Notes: generated by a model not told the origin, from the sequence alone. A stretch of 64,000 bases of DNA from an uncultured Muribaculaceae bacterium (GCA_934661195.1 CAKUJD010000004.1:237261-301260); one strand, 5' to 3'; shown: positions 46,127 to 54,547, counted from the first letter of the stretch. Translations and numbers: made by a program.

Positions 46127-47086
46127 ATGAGAGTTTTTCAGCATGTGAGCGACATAGGCGACTTGCACAAGGCCGTGCAAGAGGCGCTTGAGGTGAAGGG
46201 CAACCGTTTTGGCTACAAACACCTGGGACAGGACAAGACGCTGCTTATGGTGTTTTTCAACTCGTCGCTGCGCACTCGCCTCAGCACGCAGAAGGCGGCT
46301 ATGAACCTGGGCATGAACGTGATTGTGCTCGATGTGAACCAGGGCGCTTGGAAACTTGAGACCGAGCGCGGCGTGGTGATGGACGGCGACAAGAGCGAGC
46401 ACCTGCTCGAGGCCATTCCTGTGATGGGCTGCTATTGCGACATGATAGGCGTGCGCTCGTTTGCCCGCTTCGAGAACAAGCAGGACGACTATGGCGAGAA
46501 AATCCTCAACCAGTTCATTAAATACTCGGGCCGCCCGGTGTTTGCCATGGAAACGGCCACTGTGCATCCGCTGCAAAGTTTTGCCGATCTCATCACCATT
46601 GAGGAGCATAAGAAAGTGGCCCGCCCCAAGGTGGTGATGACATGGGCTCCGCACCCCAAGGCACTGCCGCAGGCCGTGCCCAACTCGTTTGCTGAGTGGA
46701 TGTGTGCCACCGACTACGACTTTGTGATTGCCTGCCCCGAGGGCTACGAACTTGACCCGCGCTTCACTGGCCGTGCTGTGATAGAGCACGACCAGGACAA
46801 GGCTTTGGCCGGCGCCGACTTCGTGTATGCCAAAAACTGGTCGTGCTATGCCGACCCCAACTATGGCAAGGTGGTGAGCAAGGATATGAGCTGGACGGTG
46901 ACCACCGAAAAGATGGCACTCACCAACAACGCCTACTTCATGCACTGCCTGCCCGTGCGCCGCAACATGATTGTGAGCGACGATGTGATTGAGAGTCCGC
47001 AAAGTCTGGTGATTCCCGAGGCTGCCAACCGCGAGATTTCGGCCCAGGTGGTGATTAAGCGCATGCTTGAAAGCCTGAACAAGTAA
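46127..47086 (+). CDS. argF': N-succinylornithine carbamoyltransferase (SOTCase)
   Basis: Cytoplasmic arginine-pathway enzyme transferring the carbamoyl group to an N-acylated ornithine, replacing ordinary ArgF in Bacteroidota; trimeric. 319 residues from the ATG at 46127. Carbamoyl-phosphate motif N45-S-S-L-R-T-R51 in FFNSSLRTRLSTQK; LGMNVIVLDVNQGAWKLETE; the acyl-pocket stretch MDGDKSEHLLEAIPV; FADLITIEEHKK; and MHCLPVRRNMIVSDDVIESP. In the characterised B. fragilis enzyme position 90 is Pro and in acetylornithine enzymes it is Glu; here it is Ser90, a residue reported to give succinyl specificity when placed in the acetyl enzyme (recalled from published mutagenesis). So succinyl-ornithine is the likely substrate. 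Confidence 0.93.
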   Translation: MRVFQHVSDIGDLHKAVQEALEVKGNRFGYKHLGQDKTLLMVFFNSSLRTRLSTQKAAMNLGMNVIVLDVNQGAWKLETERGVVMDGDKSEHLLEAIPVMGCYCDMIGVRSFARFENKQDDYGEKILNQFIKYSGRPVFAMETATVHPLQSFADLITIEEHKKVARPKVVMTWAPHPKALPQAVPNSFAEWMCATDYDFVIACPEGYELDPRFTGRAVIEHDQDKALAGADFVYAKNWSCYADPNYGKVVSKDMSWTVTTEKMALTNNAYFMHCLPVRRNMIVSDDVIESPQSLVIPEAANREISAQVVIKRMLESLNK

Positions 47087-47120
47087 ATTCCAACGCACAC
47101 ACACATACACATAGCAGATT

Positions 47121-48326
47121 ATGACGATAAAAAGATTTCTTGTGGCTGCGGTGGCGGTAGTGGCTGCGGCCATAGCGCCTGCCGTGGCTGCCACCACTGC
47201 CACCACCGACGCGCGCCAGTGGAGCGAAGGCCCCTTGACGTGGGCCGACTTTCAGGGAGTGGCGGCACAGCCAGGCACGCCCTCGCAAGCCAGCTTTGAA
47301 CTCACCACCTCGGCCTCGGCCCAGTCGGCCGGAGGAGGCAAGAGCCGATACAGCATAGCTGCCCTTGCGCTCATGCACCGCAACGCCTCGTTTGCCGACC
47401 AGCGCCAGTCCACGCCACAGCGTCTGCGCTACCATCAACTGCAGTTCGACTTGCTTGAGGTGATGCGCCGCCGCTTGCAGCAGGACATCAATACAGGCAT
47501 AAGCGGAATAGAAACTGAACGCCGGCTGAAGGAATACCGGGCCACATTCGACCGCCGCATGGCCGAAATCGACGAGGCCACCGACTACGGCCGCAGCGAA
47601 ACGCGCCTGCAAGACTGGGAATACGATGTGCGCCGCCAGCTTGAGGAACTCGGAGTGCCACCGGTGCCTAAGGTCACGCCCAACAGCTTTTGCTATGGCA
47701 TATATGGCGGTGTGGGCGCAGTGTTCCCAACAGGCGACCTGGCCAACCAGTTTAAGGGCAACGCCATATTCATGCTGGGACTCACAGGTGGCTACAACAA
47801 TCTGCGTCTGAAGGCCGACATCAGCTACGGCCAGCCCTCGTTTGCGCGCAACAACATGTTTAACGTCAAGACCGACGACGGCAAAGATGCACAGGTCAAC
47901 TCGCATGCCTCGGCCACATTTCTCGGTGTGGGCGTGCAACTGGGCTATTGCGTGATGAACACGCGTCGCTTTGCCATAACGCCCAATGTGGGCGGCTACT
48001 ACAGCAGCTATGCATGGACGCTCAACAACTTGGAGTGGAGCAAAGACGACCAAGGCAACGACGTGAGCAAGGTGAAGAGCGACGAGCGCGCCAAGTTTCA
48101 CAGCTTCAACTTTATGGCCTCGCTCGATTTCGACATCAAACTGCACGCCCATGTGAGCGACACTCCCTTGCTTGGGGTTGGACAGCGCGAGCAGTTTGTG
48201 TCCTCGCTGCGCATATCGCCATTTGTGGCGCTTGCCAAACATAACACCATCACACCGCAGGCCAAGGGCTGCATGGTGGGCTTCACAGTCACTTATTCGG
48301 GTCTGGCCCGCTCGCTAAACTTCTAA
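47121..48326 (+). CDS. Degenerate DUF922-like domain fused to an outer-membrane beta-barrel
   Basis: 401 residues with a signal peptide (MTIKRFLVAAVAVVAAAIAP). Residues about 33-160 resemble DUF922, a family of secreted zinc proteases: GPLTWADFQGVA near the start and RLRYHQLQFDLLEVMRRRLQ where the HExxH-FD helix is expected. Here the motif reads H105-Q-L-Q-F109, so the catalytic Glu and second His are missing. A charged helical stretch follows (RRLKEYRATFDRRMAEID). From about 185 an amphipathic barrel begins (FCYGIYGGVGAVFPTGDLAN, FMLGLTGGYNNLRLKADISY, GVGVQLGYCVM) ending GFTVTYSGLARSLNF. It lies 34 nt after SOTCase and 18 nt before the DJ-1 gene. The first-domain assignment is moderate, the barrel good. 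Confidence 0.68.
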   Translation: MTIKRFLVAAVAVVAAAIAPAVAATTATTDARQWSEGPLTWADFQGVAAQPGTPSQASFELTTSASAQSAGGGKSRYSIAALALMHRNASFADQRQSTPQRLRYHQLQFDLLEVMRRRLQQDINTGISGIETERRLKEYRATFDRRMAEIDEATDYGRSETRLQDWEYDVRRQLEELGVPPVPKVTPNSFCYGIYGGVGAVFPTGDLANQFKGNAIFMLGLTGGYNNLRLKADISYGQPSFARNNMFNVKTDDGKDAQVNSHASATFLGVGVQLGYCVMNTRRFAITPNVGGYYSSYAWTLNNLEWSKDDQGNDVSKVKSDERAKFHSFNFMASLDFDIKLHAHVSDTPLLGVGQREQFVSSLRISPFVALAKHNTITPQAKGCMVGFTVTYSGLARSLNF

Positions 48327-48344
48327 CGCAAAAAGAATATCGCA

Positions 48345-48905
48345 ATGAAAGTATACGTATTGCTTGCTCCGGGATTTGAGACCATCGAGGCCTTGACTCC
48401 CGTGGATGTGCTGCACCGTGCCAAAATCGATGTGGCAACAGTGTCGATAGCCGAGGGGCTCGAAGTGGAGTCGTCGCATGGCGTAAGGGTGACAGCCGAC
48501 TGCGTGCTGGCCGGGGAAAACGACTTGGCCGATGCCGACCTCGTGGTGTTGCCGGGCGGGTATCCCGGCTATGTCAACCTTGCCGCCGACCAGCGCGTGC
48601 TGGCCATAGCGCGGCGCCAGTGGAGCAGCGGCCGCTTGCTTGCAGCAATTTGCGGCGCGCCCACCGTGTTTGCCGCAGCTGGCATAGCTCCAGGGGCGTC
48701 GGTGGCCTGCCACAGCAGCGTGGCGCAAAAAATGACCGAGGCCGGATATAAGGTGACAGGTGAGCGTGTGGTCAAGGACCGGAACCTCATCACTGCGGCT
48801 GGCGCTGGCATATCGCTGCACTTTGCGCTCGCACTTGTGGCTGCGCTGACCGGTGGCGACAGGCAACTTTTGCAGCATCTTTATGACGCCATGGAGCTGA
48901 AGTGA
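48345..48905 (+). CDS. DJ-1/PfpI family protein
   Basis: 186 residues, cytoplasmic, full length for DJ-1-like proteins. KVYVLLAPGFETIEALTPVD opens the Rossmann-like fold with E15 near the active site; DLVVLPGGYPGY follows; the reactive Cys is C103 in LLAAICGAPTVFAAAG, the nucleophilic-elbow position; ITAAGAGISLHFALALV closes the core. DJ-1 proteins are linked to oxidative-stress or glyoxal handling, but the reaction is debated. In other Bacteroidales it often sits near tonB; no tonB is here. It follows the barrel protein by 18 nt. Confidence 0.93.
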   Translation: MKVYVLLAPGFETIEALTPVDVLHRAKIDVATVSIAEGLEVESSHGVRVTADCVLAGENDLADADLVVLPGGYPGYVNLAADQRVLAIARRQWSSGRLLAAICGAPTVFAAAGIAPGASVACHSSVAQKMTEAGYKVTGERVVKDRNLITAAGAGISLHFALALVAALTGGDRQLLQHLYDAMELK

Positions 48906-48943
48906 CCCGGGGCTGATTTTTAAGTAAATTAATAGTCAGGGTG

Positions 48944-48974
48944 ACTGTTAATTGAAATCTTTGTAATACTTTTG
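48944..48974 (+). promoter_or_regulatory. Promoter of the DUF4294 gene
   Basis: ACTG (48944-48947, weak -33), 19 nt, TACTTTTG (48967-48974). Predicted start near 48981, leader about 27 nt to the ATG at 49008. Confidence 0.5.
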
Positions 48975-49007
48975 TGCCTGATTTGTAGAATAAGCTTGGA
49001 GCAAGAA

Positions 49008-49661
49008 ATGACCAATTGGAATAGAGCCATAATGTGGGTGCTGCTGGCCGTGGCGGCTGTGCTGTGCCCCGTGGGTGCCAAGGCGCAGGCCACCACCAGC
49101 GACGGCACTCCGCTGCCTTCGCTGCTGCGCAACGTGTATTATGGCAAATATCACTTTCTCGACAAGCAGTCGGGCGACACGCTGATAATGCTTGTGCTCA
49201 ACACCATCACGGTGTATCCACCAGAGCGATTCCGCAACAGCGCCGAGGAGCAGTTCTACTGGCGCACGGTGCGCGACGTGAAGCGCACGCTTCCCTACGC
49301 CAAGCTAATCAACTCCACTCTGCAGGAAACATACGAGTACATAGAGACCTATAAGACCAAGAAGGAGAAGGAGGACTACTTGCGGAGGTTTGAGAAAAAC
49401 GTGTTCAACCAATACAAGCCCGAGATGAAGCAGATGACCCGAGGTCAGGGCAAGATGCTGATTAAGCTCATCAACCGTGAGACCAACCAGAACTCATACA
49501 ACATAGTGAAGGCTTTTCTTGGCACATTCCGCGCGGGCTTTTGGCAGACGTTCGGCCGCTTCTTTGGCGTGAACATGAAGACGGGCTTCGACCCGCAGCA
49601 CGACCGCAACGATGCACTCATCGAACGCATTTGCATCCGCGTGGAGCAGGGCACCATATAA
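49008..49661 (+). CDS. DUF4294 family protein
   Basis: 217 residues from the ATG at 49008. Signal peptide about 1-28 (IMWVLLAVAAVLCPVGAKAQ), then the DUF4294 pattern: YWRTVRDVKRTLPYAKLINS, KKEKEDYLRRFEKNVFNQYK, MTRGQGKMLIKLINRETNQN, FRAGFWQTFGRFFGVNMKTG and a final IERICIRVEQG. The family is restricted to Bacteroidota, is exported and has no assigned function; the run of conserved basic and aromatic residues suggests an RNA- or glycan-independent structural role, but nothing firm can be said. The start was chosen by the signal peptide and promoter position. Confidence 0.88.
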   Translation: MTNWNRAIMWVLLAVAAVLCPVGAKAQATTSDGTPLPSLLRNVYYGKYHFLDKQSGDTLIMLVLNTITVYPPERFRNSAEEQFYWRTVRDVKRTLPYAKLINSTLQETYEYIETYKTKKEKEDYLRRFEKNVFNQYKPEMKQMTRGQGKMLIKLINRETNQNSYNIVKAFLGTFRAGFWQTFGRFFGVNMKTGFDPQHDRNDALIERICIRVEQGTI

Positions 49662-49781
49662 GCCTTGGCTGAAAAAAACGGCGGCAGCCATGCAATGATG
49701 GCCGCTGTGCGTTGATTATTATTTGCACGGCTTAAGGCCGCGAGGCATTAGTTGACAAATAATATTCATTAAATCTCAGAT

Positions 49782-50246
49782 ATGAAGCAAACTCGAATTA
49801 CACTCATCCTACTTGCCCTGTTGGCTTTGCTGGCGGTGGTGTCGTGCCGGTCGGCCAAGGAGTCGGCGCAGGCAAATCCAATTAGCTACACAGTGGCTCA
49901 TAACTATTTTGTGCGCAACGATGTGCGGCATTTTGGCGAGATGCAAATCAGAACCCAGGAGCAGTTCGACAGCACATTTGGCGTAGCTGCCTATATGGGC
50001 CAGGGCGGGCAGCCCACACCCATCGACTTCAGCCGGCAGATGGTGCTTGCCGTCACATGCAAGCCTGTGAACCGCCTCGTGGATATCGATGTGGTGAGCC
50101 TTAGTGCCTCGGCCGACGGCACGCTCACACTTGTCTACCGCAAGAAGGTGGGCGGAACTCCGCTTAGCTACACGGCCACACCGTGCCTCGTGGTGGTGAC
50201 CGACAAGGTGCCGCACAAGGCGGTGCGCTTCAGGCAGGTGGATTGA
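49782..50246 (+). CDS. Lipoprotein with PrcB-C-like domain
   Basis: 154 residues. Lipobox LLALLAVVSC with the lipidated Cys at 22, then a short linker and one domain: TQEQFDSTFGVAAYMGQGGQ, TPIDFSRQMVLAVTCKPVN and the strand pair LTLVYRKKVGGTPLSYTATP. The order (a stretch like 'LWxxH', then 'IDFSRxMVLAV', then a Px-C/Y-xVV strand) matches the C-terminal domain of PrcB, part of a Treponema protease complex. It is presumably held in the periplasm or on the surface. The assignment is by pattern only, and no protease partner lies next to it. Confidence 0.65.
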   Translation: MKQTRITLILLALLALLAVVSCRSAKESAQANPISYTVAHNYFVRNDVRHFGEMQIRTQEQFDSTFGVAAYMGQGGQPTPIDFSRQMVLAVTCKPVNRLVDIDVVSLSASADGTLTLVYRKKVGGTPLSYTATPCLVVVTDKVPHKAVRFRQVD

Positions 50247-50296
50247 CTTTGACCACACGTGAGGTGTGAAATACACACTGGTAGTGATATAATTTG

Positions 50297-50304
50297 TATC
50301 TTTG
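50297..50304 (+). promoter_or_regulatory. -7 element of the aroQ operon
   Basis: TATCTTTG, a full TAnnTTTG match, 24 nt before the ATG at 50328. The -33 region has no good TTTG. It places the transcript start near 50311, inside a longer open frame, and so argues against any start further upstream. Confidence 0.55.
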
Positions 50305-50327
50305 CAACAAAACAACAAATGCAAAGA

Positions 50328-50759
50328 ATGAAAATATCGATAATCAACGGCCCCAATCTGAACCTGGTGGGGGTGCGCGAGCCTGAAATATACGGCCACA
50401 AGAGCATGGATGACTATCTGCGCGAGCTGGCCGCCCGATATCCGCAAGTGGAGTTCATCACGTTTCAGAGCAACCACGAAGGCTCGATAATCGACGAAAT
50501 TCAGCGCGTGGGCTTCGACTGCCAGGGCATAGTGCTAAATGCCGGCGCCTACACCCACACGTCAATCGCCATTGCCGATGCGATAAGGGCCGTCACTGCT
50601 CCTGTGATTGAGGTGCACATAAGCGACGTGCAGTCGCGCGAGCCCTACCGCAGGGTGTCGATGATAGCTCCGGCTTGCCGTGAGGTGATAGCCGGCCACG
50701 GCCTCGACAGCTACCGTATGGCCGTTGACAGCATATTAAGGGGGGCATGCGATGACTGA
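50328..50759 (+). CDS. aroQ: Type II 3-dehydroquinate dehydratase
   Basis: Third step of the shikimate pathway, cytoplasmic dodecamer. 143 residues, the standard size. Family motifs: SIINGPNLNLVGVREPEIYG (catalytic Tyr at its end), ITFQSNHEGSIIDEIQ, GIVLNAGAYTHTSIAIADAI and PVIEVHISDVQSREPYRR with the catalytic His. The start is ATG 50328, with ATG 50319 possible. The 3' end overlaps the next gene by 8 nt. Confidence 0.95.
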   Translation: MKISIINGPNLNLVGVREPEIYGHKSMDDYLRELAARYPQVEFITFQSNHEGSIIDEIQRVGFDCQGIVLNAGAYTHTSIAIADAIRAVTAPVIEVHISDVQSREPYRRVSMIAPACREVIAGHGLDSYRMAVDSILRGACDD

Positions 50760-51399
50760 CGAACTCGAGCAGTATGTGCTGGCTCACATCGACCCCGAGC
50801 CCGACAGCCTTTATAGCCTCGACCGCGACACGCATGTGCGCCTGCTGTATTCGCGCATGTGTTCGGGCCACTTGCAGGGACGGCTGCTGAAGATGCTGGT
50901 GCGCATGATTAGGCCGCGGCGAGTGCTTGAACTTGGCACCTTCTCGGGCTACTCGGCCCAGTGCATGGCCGAGGGGCTGCTCGACCCCGACGCACATATC
51001 CACACCATTGAAATCGAGGACGAACTTGAAGACTTCATACGCGAGCACTTGGCAAAGTCGGCCTGGGGCAGCCGCGTGACGCTGCACATAGGTGATGCCA
51101 ACGAGATCCTGCCCAGCCTAAGCGAGCAGTTCGACCTTGTGTTTATCGACGCCAACAAGCGGCAGTATGTTGACTACTACAATCTGGTGATGCCACACGT
51201 GCGCCCGGGCGGCTTCATTGTGGCCGACAACACGCTGTGGGACGGCAAGGTGGTGGACTGGGGCAAGAAACTCGATGCCCAGACTGCTGGCATCAGGGCT
51301 TTTAATGATCTCGTGGCCGCCGACCCGCGCGTGGAGGTGGCAATGGTGCCGCTGCGCGACGGCTTAACCCTCATTTACAAAAAATCGGGGCAGGAATAG
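50752..51399 (+). CDS. SAM-dependent O-methyltransferase (type 3, CCoAOMT-like)
   Basis: 215 residues, cytoplasmic. Motif I is RVLELGTFSGYSAQCMAEGL; IHTIEIEDELEDFIREHL is the acidic-loop strand; FDLVFIDANKRQYVDYYNLV holds the divalent metal Asp/Asn/Lys set; PGGFIVADNTLWDGKVVD and ALTxLxxG-like RDGLTLIYKK close the fold. Members methylate catechols or tRNA-type substrates (TrmR-like proteins methylate 5-hydroxyuridine). A TrmR-type tRNA role is as likely as a catechol role. Coupled to aroQ by an 8-nt overlap. Confidence 0.9.
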   Translation: MTDELEQYVLAHIDPEPDSLYSLDRDTHVRLLYSRMCSGHLQGRLLKMLVRMIRPRRVLELGTFSGYSAQCMAEGLLDPDAHIHTIEIEDELEDFIREHLAKSAWGSRVTLHIGDANEILPSLSEQFDLVFIDANKRQYVDYYNLVMPHVRPGGFIVADNTLWDGKVVDWGKKLDAQTAGIRAFNDLVAADPRVEVAMVPLRDGLTLIYKKSGQE

Positions 51400-51421
51400 C
51401 GCCACAGCGCGCAAAATGCTG

Positions 51422-51460
51422 TAATTTTGCAGCTGCATTGCGGCGCCACAGCCGCAATGC
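51422..51460 (+). promoter_or_regulatory. -7 element and 5' hairpin of the rbfA transcript
   Basis: TAATTTTG (51422-51429) would start transcription near 51436. The hairpin GCATTGCGGC/GCCGCAATGC (51435-51444/51451-51460, 6-nt loop) would then form the very 5' end of the mRNA, 45 nt ahead of the start codon. No good -33 box was found; the hairpin could alternatively terminate the upstream genes, but no T-run follows. Confidence 0.4.
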
Positions 51461-51505
51461 GGTAGAAACAAGACAAATAAAACACATTTTTTTGATCAAA
51501 TCTGT

Positions 51506-51907
51506 ATGCAGACCACAAGACTTCAGAAAATATCAAGACTCCTGCAAAAGGAGCTAAGCGAAATCTTTCGTCAGGAAACGGCAAAGCTCGGCAACGTGCT
51601 GGTCACCGTCAGTGCGGTGCGCGTGTCGCCCGACTTGAGCATTGCCCGTGTGCACCTTAGCATTTTTCCCAGCGACCGCGGCGATGAAATTGTGAAGAAC
51701 GTCAACGCCAACGAGCATCAGCTGCGCTACGCCCTGTCGCAGCGTGTGCGCTACCAGCTGCGCAAGACGCCCGAGTTGGTGTTCTACATCGATGATTCGC
51801 TCGATTACATCGAACACATTGACCATCTTCTCCACCCCGACGGCAAACTGGCCGTACAGCCTAATGACAGCGGTGAGGCAGGCAACGACGACAATGCCGA
51901 GCAATGA
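51506..51907 (+). CDS. rbfA: Ribosome-binding factor A
   Basis: Small cytoplasmic factor that helps mature the 30S subunit. 133 residues. RLQKISRLLQKELSEIFRQE, VTVSAVRVSPDLSIARVHLS and RYALSQRVRYQLRKTPELVF are the family's KH-like core, followed by DDSLDYIEHIDHLL. An extra acidic tail of about 20 residues (NDSGEAGNDDNAEQ) is variable in the family. Its stop overlaps the start of the permease gene by 4 nt (ATGA). Confidence 0.93.
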   Translation: MQTTRLQKISRLLQKELSEIFRQETAKLGNVLVTVSAVRVSPDLSIARVHLSIFPSDRGDEIVKNVNANEHQLRYALSQRVRYQLRKTPELVFYIDDSLDYIEHIDHLLHPDGKLAVQPNDSGEAGNDDNAEQ

Positions 51908-53127
51908 AACTCGCAATTAAAATAGCCACGCGCTATCTGCGCTCGAAGAAGGCGCACAATGCGGTCAACATCATCTCAATAATTTCCACATGCGGGGTGG
52001 TGGTGACCACTGCCGCACTTATTTGCGTGCTGAGCGTGTTCAATGGCTTCAAAGGGCTCATTATGGGCCGTCTGGCCATGCTCGACCCGGAAATTGCCAT
52101 CAGCGTGACGCAAGGCAAGGCCATGGCCGACGCCGACAGCGTGATCGCTGTGGCGCAGAGCGTGGAGGGTGTGAAGCAGGCAGTGCCGGTGGTTGAGGAC
52201 AATGCGCTGGCCATATTTGCCGACTATCAGATGCCCGTGCGCTTGCGCGGCGTGCCCGACGGCTACGACCGCATCAACGGCATCGACAGCGTGATGGTCG
52301 ATGGCGAGTTTAAGTTGCGCGACGAGGTGTCGCGCTACGGCGTGATAGGCGTGGGCCCGGCGCTGAAGCTGCATGCCCGCCCAGGACTGCTGCGCATGGT
52401 GCAGCTCTATGCTCCGCAGCGTCAGGGACGCGTGAACATGGCCAACCCTATGGACGCCTTCCGCAACGACTCGGTGTTTGTGAGCGGTGTGTTTCAAATG
52501 CAGCAAAACGGCTATGACGCCGACCTGATATATGTGCCCATTGATCTGGCCCGCGAGTTGTTTGACTACACCACCGAGGCCACGCGCGTTGAGCTGAGCC
52601 TCGACTCCACGGCCAGCGAGGCCGCTGTGATGCAGCAGTTGGAGCAGCGCTTGGGGCCTGCCTACACGGTGCAAAACCGCCTTATGCAGCAGGCCACGGC
52701 CTACCGCCTTGTGAATGTGGAGAAATGGGTCACGTTCCTGCTGCTCGCTTTCATTATGATAATTGCCACGTTTAATGTGATCAGCACCCTGTCGCTGCTC
52801 ATAATTGAGAAGGACGAGAGCATACGCACATTCCGCAGCCTTGGCGCCACCAACAAGCTGATAACGCAGATATTCGTGGCCGAAGGGTGGCTCATAGCCC
52901 TTGTGGGTGCGGTGAGTGGAGTGGTGCTTGGCTTGGCCTTGTGCCTGTGCCAGCAGCAGTTTGGCTGGCTCAAGATGCAGGGCGACGAAAGCATGATGGT
53001 TGTGCGCGCCTATCCCGTGCAGGTCGAGTGGGCCGATGTGGCGGTGGTGTTTGCCCTTGTGGCCGCCATCGGCCTGCTCACATCGCTCGTCACGTTGCTC
53101 ACCATGCGCCGCCGCTTGCGCTACTGA
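51904..53127 (+). CDS. FtsX-like ABC permease, LolC/LolE type
   Basis: 407 residues, inner membrane, four transmembrane helices: one N-terminal (about 20-45, NIISIISTCGVVVTTAALIC), then a periplasmic MacB-like domain (about 50-270), and three at the C-terminus (about 275-405, FLLLAFIMIIATFNVISTLS). The short cytoplasmic loop KDESIRTFRSLGATNKLITQ is the coupling helix for an ATPase. This layout is that of LolC/E proteins, which extract lipoproteins for transport to the outer membrane, but the MacB family is also possible. No ATPase gene is adjacent. Coupled to rbfA, a common gene order in Bacteroidales. Confidence 0.9.
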   Translation: MKLAIKIATRYLRSKKAHNAVNIISIISTCGVVVTTAALICVLSVFNGFKGLIMGRLAMLDPEIAISVTQGKAMADADSVIAVAQSVEGVKQAVPVVEDNALAIFADYQMPVRLRGVPDGYDRINGIDSVMVDGEFKLRDEVSRYGVIGVGPALKLHARPGLLRMVQLYAPQRQGRVNMANPMDAFRNDSVFVSGVFQMQQNGYDADLIYVPIDLARELFDYTTEATRVELSLDSTASEAAVMQQLEQRLGPAYTVQNRLMQQATAYRLVNVEKWVTFLLLAFIMIIATFNVISTLSLLIIEKDESIRTFRSLGATNKLITQIFVAEGWLIALVGAVSGVVLGLALCLCQQQFGWLKMQGDESMMVVRAYPVQVEWADVAVVFALVAAIGLLTSLVTLLTMRRRLRY

Positions 53128-53158
53128 CGTGCGCTCTGCGCTAAAAAAGACATTGCTT

Positions 53159-53209
53159 GCATCGGCACGGCTGCCCACCCATGGGCGCCGTGCCGATGCC
53201 GTTATTTTT
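53159..53209 (+). terminator. Terminator of the aroQ-rbfA-permease unit
   Basis: GCATCGGCACGGC (53159-53171) pairs perfectly with GCCGTGCCGATGC (53187-53199), followed by CGTTATTTTT. Confidence 0.85.
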
Positions 53210-53278
53210 GCAACAGAACTGTTGCACGTGTGACAGCTCTTTTTACATTGCTGTGACGGCATTGTTATGGAGTGGGGG

Positions 53279-53286
53279 TAATTTTG
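53279..53286 (+). promoter_or_regulatory. -7 element of the beta-helix lipoprotein gene
   Basis: TAATTTTG matches the phylum -7 consensus, 22 nt before the ATG at 53308. No TTTG at proper spacing. Confidence 0.45.
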
Positions 53287-53307
53287 CGGTGTTGAAACAA
53301 AACTGTT

Positions 53308-54504
53308 ATGACTATGAGAATTAGAAGGTTTGCCATCATGGCGATGGCTGTTGCAATGCTGGCAGCCACTTCGTGCAGCGACGCCGACCAGCCCGAGGCA
53401 GGGCAGGTGCTTAACGTTAAGGGCAAAGTGAGCGGTGTGTGGAGCCGCGGCTCGGTTGTGAACGTGGATGGCGACATCGTGGTGCCCGAGGGGCAGAGCC
53501 TCACCATCGAGGAAGGTGTGAAGGTGAATGTGGCCGGCGCGGTGAGGGTCGACGGCAATCTGTATTGCAAAGGCACTGAGCAAAACCCGATAGAAATCAA
53601 CGAGCCTTCGGCCGAGCCCTACTGTCCGGCTCCAGCTGCTGCCGGCGCGCGTCGTGTGGCCTGGCAGGGCATCAAGGCAACGGCCACATGTGGTGAGATG
53701 CTGATTGAGTACACCATGATAGGCGGCTCGGGCGTGGATGGTGCCGTGGTGAGCTATGACAATGCCGATGGCCGCTGCGTGGTCGACGGCAGCGAAATTT
53801 ATGGCGGCAATGGCGGCGCGCTGGCTGTGAACTGCGCCGTGGCTGTGGTGAGCGGCAACAAATTTGTTGACAATGGCGGCGATGCCGTCACCATCAGCGC
53901 TGCCAAGGCCGATGTTGACCACAACATGATATATGGCGCTGCAGCAAGCCCGGTGCGCATAGCCGGAGGCGTGGCGCGGGTCTACAACAACACTCTGGCC
54001 AACTCGGGTTGGCTGGCACAGAGCGCGGCTGTGGTGGCTGCCGATGGCGCTCGCCTGGGCGCATTCAACAATCTGCTGGTGAACTGCAACGGACGCATTG
54101 AGGCCGGTGCTGGCTCGGAAGTGGACTACAACTACTACTGCACAAGCCAGAGCGATATGGACTCCGGCTTCATGCCAGCCCCCGCGGCCGACGGCGCCCG
54201 CCGCTTTGATGCCCACAGCGTGGTGGCCAGCGGCGATGACAAGAGCGGAAATCCCGGCTTTGTCAACTATCCGTTTGGCAGCGTGGCCATAGGCTCGGAC
54301 TACTACAATCCGCTTTGGGATATGCATTTGTCGCTGTCTTCAACCGCTCTGAGCGGCGCCTATGTCGGCACCGATGCCGCCTTGGCTCCCGTCCTTGCCG
54401 GAGGCGTGACTGTGGGTGGCGGTTTGTTTGCCTCCAAGGCTTCAAATGCGTGGTTTGGTGCATACGGCCCTGAGCGCCAGCCCGAAGTAAGCTCGATGCC
54501 CTGA
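53308..54504 (+). CDS. Beta-helix lipoprotein
   Basis: 398 residues. The lipobox is LAATSC (MAMAVAMLAATSCSDADQ) with lipidation at C23. A right-handed parallel beta-helix follows, seen as repeated coils such as GSVVNVDGDIVVPEGQSLTI, VKVNVAGAVRVDGNLYCKGT, GSEIYGGNGGALAVNCAVAV and AVTISAAKADVDHNMIYG, then VYNNTLANSG and FNNLLVNCNGRIE. Two near-identical PAPAAxGARR segments (PAPAAAGARRVAWQ, PAPAADGARRFDAH) look like a duplicated loop. Similar helices bind or cut glycans, but no catalytic residues are obvious. Monocistronic with its own -7 element and terminator. Confidence 0.8.
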   Translation: MTMRIRRFAIMAMAVAMLAATSCSDADQPEAGQVLNVKGKVSGVWSRGSVVNVDGDIVVPEGQSLTIEEGVKVNVAGAVRVDGNLYCKGTEQNPIEINEPSAEPYCPAPAAAGARRVAWQGIKATATCGEMLIEYTMIGGSGVDGAVVSYDNADGRCVVDGSEIYGGNGGALAVNCAVAVVSGNKFVDNGGDAVTISAAKADVDHNMIYGAAASPVRIAGGVARVYNNTLANSGWLAQSAAVVAADGARLGAFNNLLVNCNGRIEAGAGSEVDYNYYCTSQSDMDSGFMPAPAADGARRFDAHSVVASGDDKSGNPGFVNYPFGSVAIGSDYYNPLWDMHLSLSSTALSGAYVGTDAALAPVLAGGVTVGGGLFASKASNAWFGAYGPERQPEVSSMP

Positions 54505-54547
54505 CGGGAAACAGGCTTCTCATTAACCCCCCTGTGATATATAAAGG

